Shown here: piece after piece, positions 4,769 to 6,592 of the stretch
How the letters are laid out: every line of letters starts with the position of its first letter
Position numbering within the stretch: the stretch's first letter is position 1
Position numbers and translations under genes: made by a program
Notes under the pieces: model-generated
Told to the model about the DNA's origin: nothing
Database searches by the model: none
What the model saw: the letters and a program-made list of their open reading frames with translations, nothing else
Origin: CAZFQG01 sp964520785
Lineage (GTDB): Bacteria; Planctomycetota; Planctomycetia; Pirellulales; Thermoguttaceae
Reading direction: 5' to 3'
DNA: 6,592 nt
Assembly (NCBI GenBank): GCA_964520785.1
Contig: CAZFQG010000266.1
Coordinates: forward strand, 1 to 6,592

Positions 4769-6145
4769 TTACGCCTCCTTCTCCTTCATCAGGTCAACCT
4801 TGGTCCGCGGGTAGCCGGGCAAAATATGCTTCCGATGATCGGGAAGAGACATGGCGCGAGAAAGGGCCAGAAGAAGTTCAGTCGACCAGCGCCGGCGCTC
4901 GTGGACGGGGACCAGGTAGCGGACGCTGCAATTGGTGGCGGTCTCGGTCGCCGTAAGAAAGACCTTCGGGGAGTCGTCGACGTCCTGGGCAAGGTGTTGT
5001 CGCTCGAGGAGACGCCGATATTGATCGGCCGGAGCGCGCATCATCCCTCCCAGCACGGATTCCGCGACGTTGGTAAGGACGTCCCGCGTGTACCCGAGGT
5101 CGCTCTCGTTGGCGACGGATACGGTTATTTCGTCCCAGACATACGGGAAATCGCGGCTGTAGTTGATGATGTTAGACCGGAGGATCTCCCAGTTGGGAAA
5201 GGTAATGACGGCGCCGGTAGGCTGCGCTCCAGCGACCGCCTTGCCGGGCCCACCCAGCTCCCAGACCGTCGTCGTCAAGACGTCGATGCGGATGACATCG
5301 CCGAAGACCTCGCCGACTTCGATGCGGTCACCCGGCCGGTAGTACCCGCGCAGGGCGTTGAGCACCCAGCCGCTGAAGCTCTCGATCGGCGTTTGCAGAG
5401 CCCACGAGAGGGCCAGGCCGATAAGCCCGAGCGACCCGACCAGGGCGGCCGCATCGCCGGACACGACGCTCAGCCCCGCGCCGATGGCGAAAAAGAACAG
5501 CCCCACGCGAACGAGCGCGGAGACGGCTTCACTCCTTTCCCATCCCGAAAGCAGTTTATGGAGGAGCAGCCGCACAAGCACGGAAAGGGCCCACGCCGCC
5601 AACAGCAGAAGCAGGGCCACGGCGAACTTCGGCAGCATGTCGAGCAGGCCCGCGAGAATACGGCGGACGGTCGTTCCAGCCTCTTCAAGCGATTTCTGCG
5701 GATCAGTCTCGCGAACGTCCCGAGGCGTCCGCCGTTGCTTCAAATCGCCCTCTGCCGGCGGTTCCGCCCCAGCTTCCGTCTCCACCTTTTCCTCCGCCAC
5801 CGGAGACGCTGGGACCGTCAAATCCTGGCCCCGGCCGGGCGGCGCGGTCCAAAGCGAAAAAAGGAGGGCCGTCAGAGCAACGGCCAAAATGGTCGCTTGG
5901 CGAAACCGCTTGAGCGACCCTTGCGCCTGTCCGTGATAGCGCTGGAGGAGGGCCCGCCGCCGCGGCGAAGGGCGGCGTATCCGGTGTCGTGGGCGCGGCG
6001 GCTTTCGCCGGCTCTTGCCGACGGTGGACCGCCGCACGCGCGGTCTTGGTGGTCTTGTTGGTATCCGATTTCTCATCGCTAGCCGAAGCGGTCCACTTCT
6101 CGCCCCGTTCTTCCGGCAGTCGTTCGCGTGCAAACGCCGTACCAT
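4769..6145 (-). CDS. MscS-family mechanosensitive ion channel, 5' end uncertain
   Basis: A small-conductance mechanosensitive channel that would open under membrane tension to release solutes during osmotic downshock. Counting 458 residues from ATG 6145, a signal-like hydrophobic stretch lies at 84-99 (ATILAVALTALLFSLW), followed by a charged linker. Membrane segments lie at about 170-195, 210-229 and 231-252. The third is the pore helix, rich in Gly and Ala, and leads into TPIESFSGWVL and GYYRPGDRIEVG. The beta domain follows (FGDVIRIDVLTTTVWE, ITFPNWEILRSNIINYSRDF), then an alpha/beta tail to KVDLMKEKEA. Residues 1-65 are extremely Arg-rich with atypical codons, whereas an overlapping frame over about 5960-6110 reads naturally (SDEKSDTNKTTKTARAA, EPAKAAAPTTPDTPPFAAAA). 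A missing base near the CCC run 5953-5955 would join that frame to ALLQRYHGQAQ, so the true start probably lies in the other frame, perhaps TTG 6164. The channel domain itself is intact. It stands alone. Confidence 0.88.
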   Translation of the reverse strand: MVRRLHANDCRKNGARSGPLRLAMRNRIPTRPPRPRVRRSTVGKSRRKPPRPRHRIRRPSPRRRALLQRYHGQAQGSLKRFRQATILAVALTALLFSLWTAPPGRGQDLTVPASPVAEEKVETEAGAEPPAEGDLKQRRTPRDVRETDPQKSLEEAGTTVRRILAGLLDMLPKFAVALLLLLAAWALSVLVRLLLHKLLSGWERSEAVSALVRVGLFFFAIGAGLSVVSGDAAALVGSLGLIGLALSWALQTPIESFSGWVLNALRGYYRPGDRIEVGEVFGDVIRIDVLTTTVWELGGPGKAVAGAQPTGAVITFPNWEILRSNIINYSRDFPYVWDEITVSVANESDLGYTRDVLTNVAESVLGGMMRAPADQYRRLLERQHLAQDVDDSPKVFLTATETATNCSVRYLVPVHERRRWSTELLLALSRAMSLPDHRKHILPGYPRTKVDLMKEKEA

Positions 6146-6164
6146 AACGCAACGGTGGACTCAA

Positions 6165-6472
6165 CCAACTGACTCAACGGACACCCAGATTCATCACCCT
6201 TTTCGCTCGAAATGAAGGGGTGTGTTTGATAAAATTGAGAAATCCTGGCGTATTTTGCCGTTTGGACGGCGTTCTTGGTTGCCCGAAATGTTTCTTAACC
6301 CCCGTCCAAGCCGACCTCGGGCCGCGCAAATCTCCCGCCCCGAGTAACACTTCCCGACGGTGTGGGGCCAGGGATTCTATGCCCCTCGGCAGGCGCAACA
6401 CTCGTGAAGCCGTCCAGCGAGGGGCAATTCGCGCAAGCGATAGCCGACAAGTGGTTCTTTTAGGGGGAAAGG
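6165..6472. other. Divergent spacer between the channel gene and the right-edge gene
   Basis: No supported gene. The spacer separates the leftward channel gene from the rightward right-edge gene and should hold both promoters; none is convincing. A small hairpin GCCGT-TTGG-ACGGC lies at 6257-6270 without a T-run. AT-rich patches near 6226-6256 (ttgataaaattgag, tattttg) could contribute promoter elements, but spacings are poor. The leader hairpin at 6380-6426 is listed separately. Confidence 0.45.
6380..6426 (+). repeat. 9-bp inverted repeat in the leader of the right-edge gene
   Basis: TGCCCCTCG (6380-6388) and CGAGGGGCA (6418-6426) are perfect complements around a 29-base loop. The 3' arm ends about 46 bases before the ATG. 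As RNA it could form a leader hairpin; as DNA it could be a two-site operator. No T-run follows directly, though the sequence ttcttttaggggg lies just before the start codon. Confidence 0.4.
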
Positions 6473-6592
6473 ATGATGAAGAACGCCAAGACGAAGCGGT
6501 TCGGTCGTGGTTCAATATTTGGATGTCCGTTGGGTCAATTTCAAGCACAAGGCGGCCAACCTTCTCAAGGCGGCGCTGGAGAAAGACGAACG
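6473..6592 (+). CDS. Unrecognised gene, N-terminal part, with an apparent one-base frameshift; runs off right edge
   Basis: The start is ATG 6473 (or ATG 6476), preceded by AGGGGGAAAGG as ribosome binding site. The first ten codons (MMKNAKTKRF, to 6502) all end in G or C. From there the original frame turns atypical, with about 7 of 30 codons ending in G/C and many rare-looking codons. The frame beginning at 6504 instead reads VVVQYLDVRWVNFKHKAANL and on to LKAALEKDE at the window edge, with about 19 of 28 codons ending in G/C. Removing one base within ggtc (6503-6506) would join the two as KTKRFVVVQYLDVRW. No family is recognised from about 40 residues. The basic start followed by a beta-strand-like VVVQYLDV suggests a cytoplasmic protein, but no function can be given. 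Confidence 0.45.
   Translation, partial: MMKNAKTKRFGRGSIFGCPLGQFQAQGGQPSQGGAGERRT

Noticed and set aside
4664..6082. Long plus-strand open frame opposite the channel gene
   Set aside because: The minus strand encodes an unmistakable MscS channel. The plus frame is rich in Arg, Pro, Gln and Asp, as expected of a GC-rich shadow.

Overview
This is a GC-rich bacterial window with AT-richer spacers, most likely from a member of the Planctomycetota. The best evidence for that is the gene at 1144-2781. It encodes a membrane-anchored protein with squalene-cyclase/prenyltransferase-type repeats, a build that is abundant in planctomycetes. The degraded tyrosine recombinase at 3545-3997 also resembles integrases common there. 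The lineage is inferred from family resemblance only, because no rRNA is present.

Layout from left to right. The left edge (1-299, minus strand) holds the first 99 codons of a DNA methyltransferase, with its own ribosome binding site and a plausible promoter. An 840-base gene-free stretch (300-1143) follows. It contains diverged repeats, inverted repeats, an orphan promoter-like site, a REP-like cluster of hairpins and a strong terminator hairpin. Next come the toroid-repeat membrane protein (1144-2781, minus), a 466-base spacer and two plus-strand tRNA genes: initiator tRNA-Met (3249-3322) and tRNA-Ile(GAT) (3403-3476). Abutting tRNA-Ile, and pointing toward it, is a decayed integrase C-terminus. 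Upstream of that is a small accessory-type gene broken by two single-base indels. Together these look like the relic of an integrative element that used tRNA-Ile as its attachment site. The right part holds an MscS-type mechanosensitive channel (4769 to about 6145, minus) whose 5' end appears frameshifted. At the right edge is the start of an unrecognised plus-strand gene (6473 onward), also with an apparent one-base frameshift.

The genes do not form one pathway. The methyltransferase, toroid protein, tRNA pair, element relic and channel look like independent transcription units separated by wide spacers. The most striking theme is four places where coding signal jumps between frames by one base: two in a mobile-element gene, one at the channel N-terminus and one at the right edge. 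The two long gene bodies stay intact. Either the sequence carries indel errors in G/C runs, or the accessory genes are decaying. I did not find convincing evidence for a new multi-gene system.
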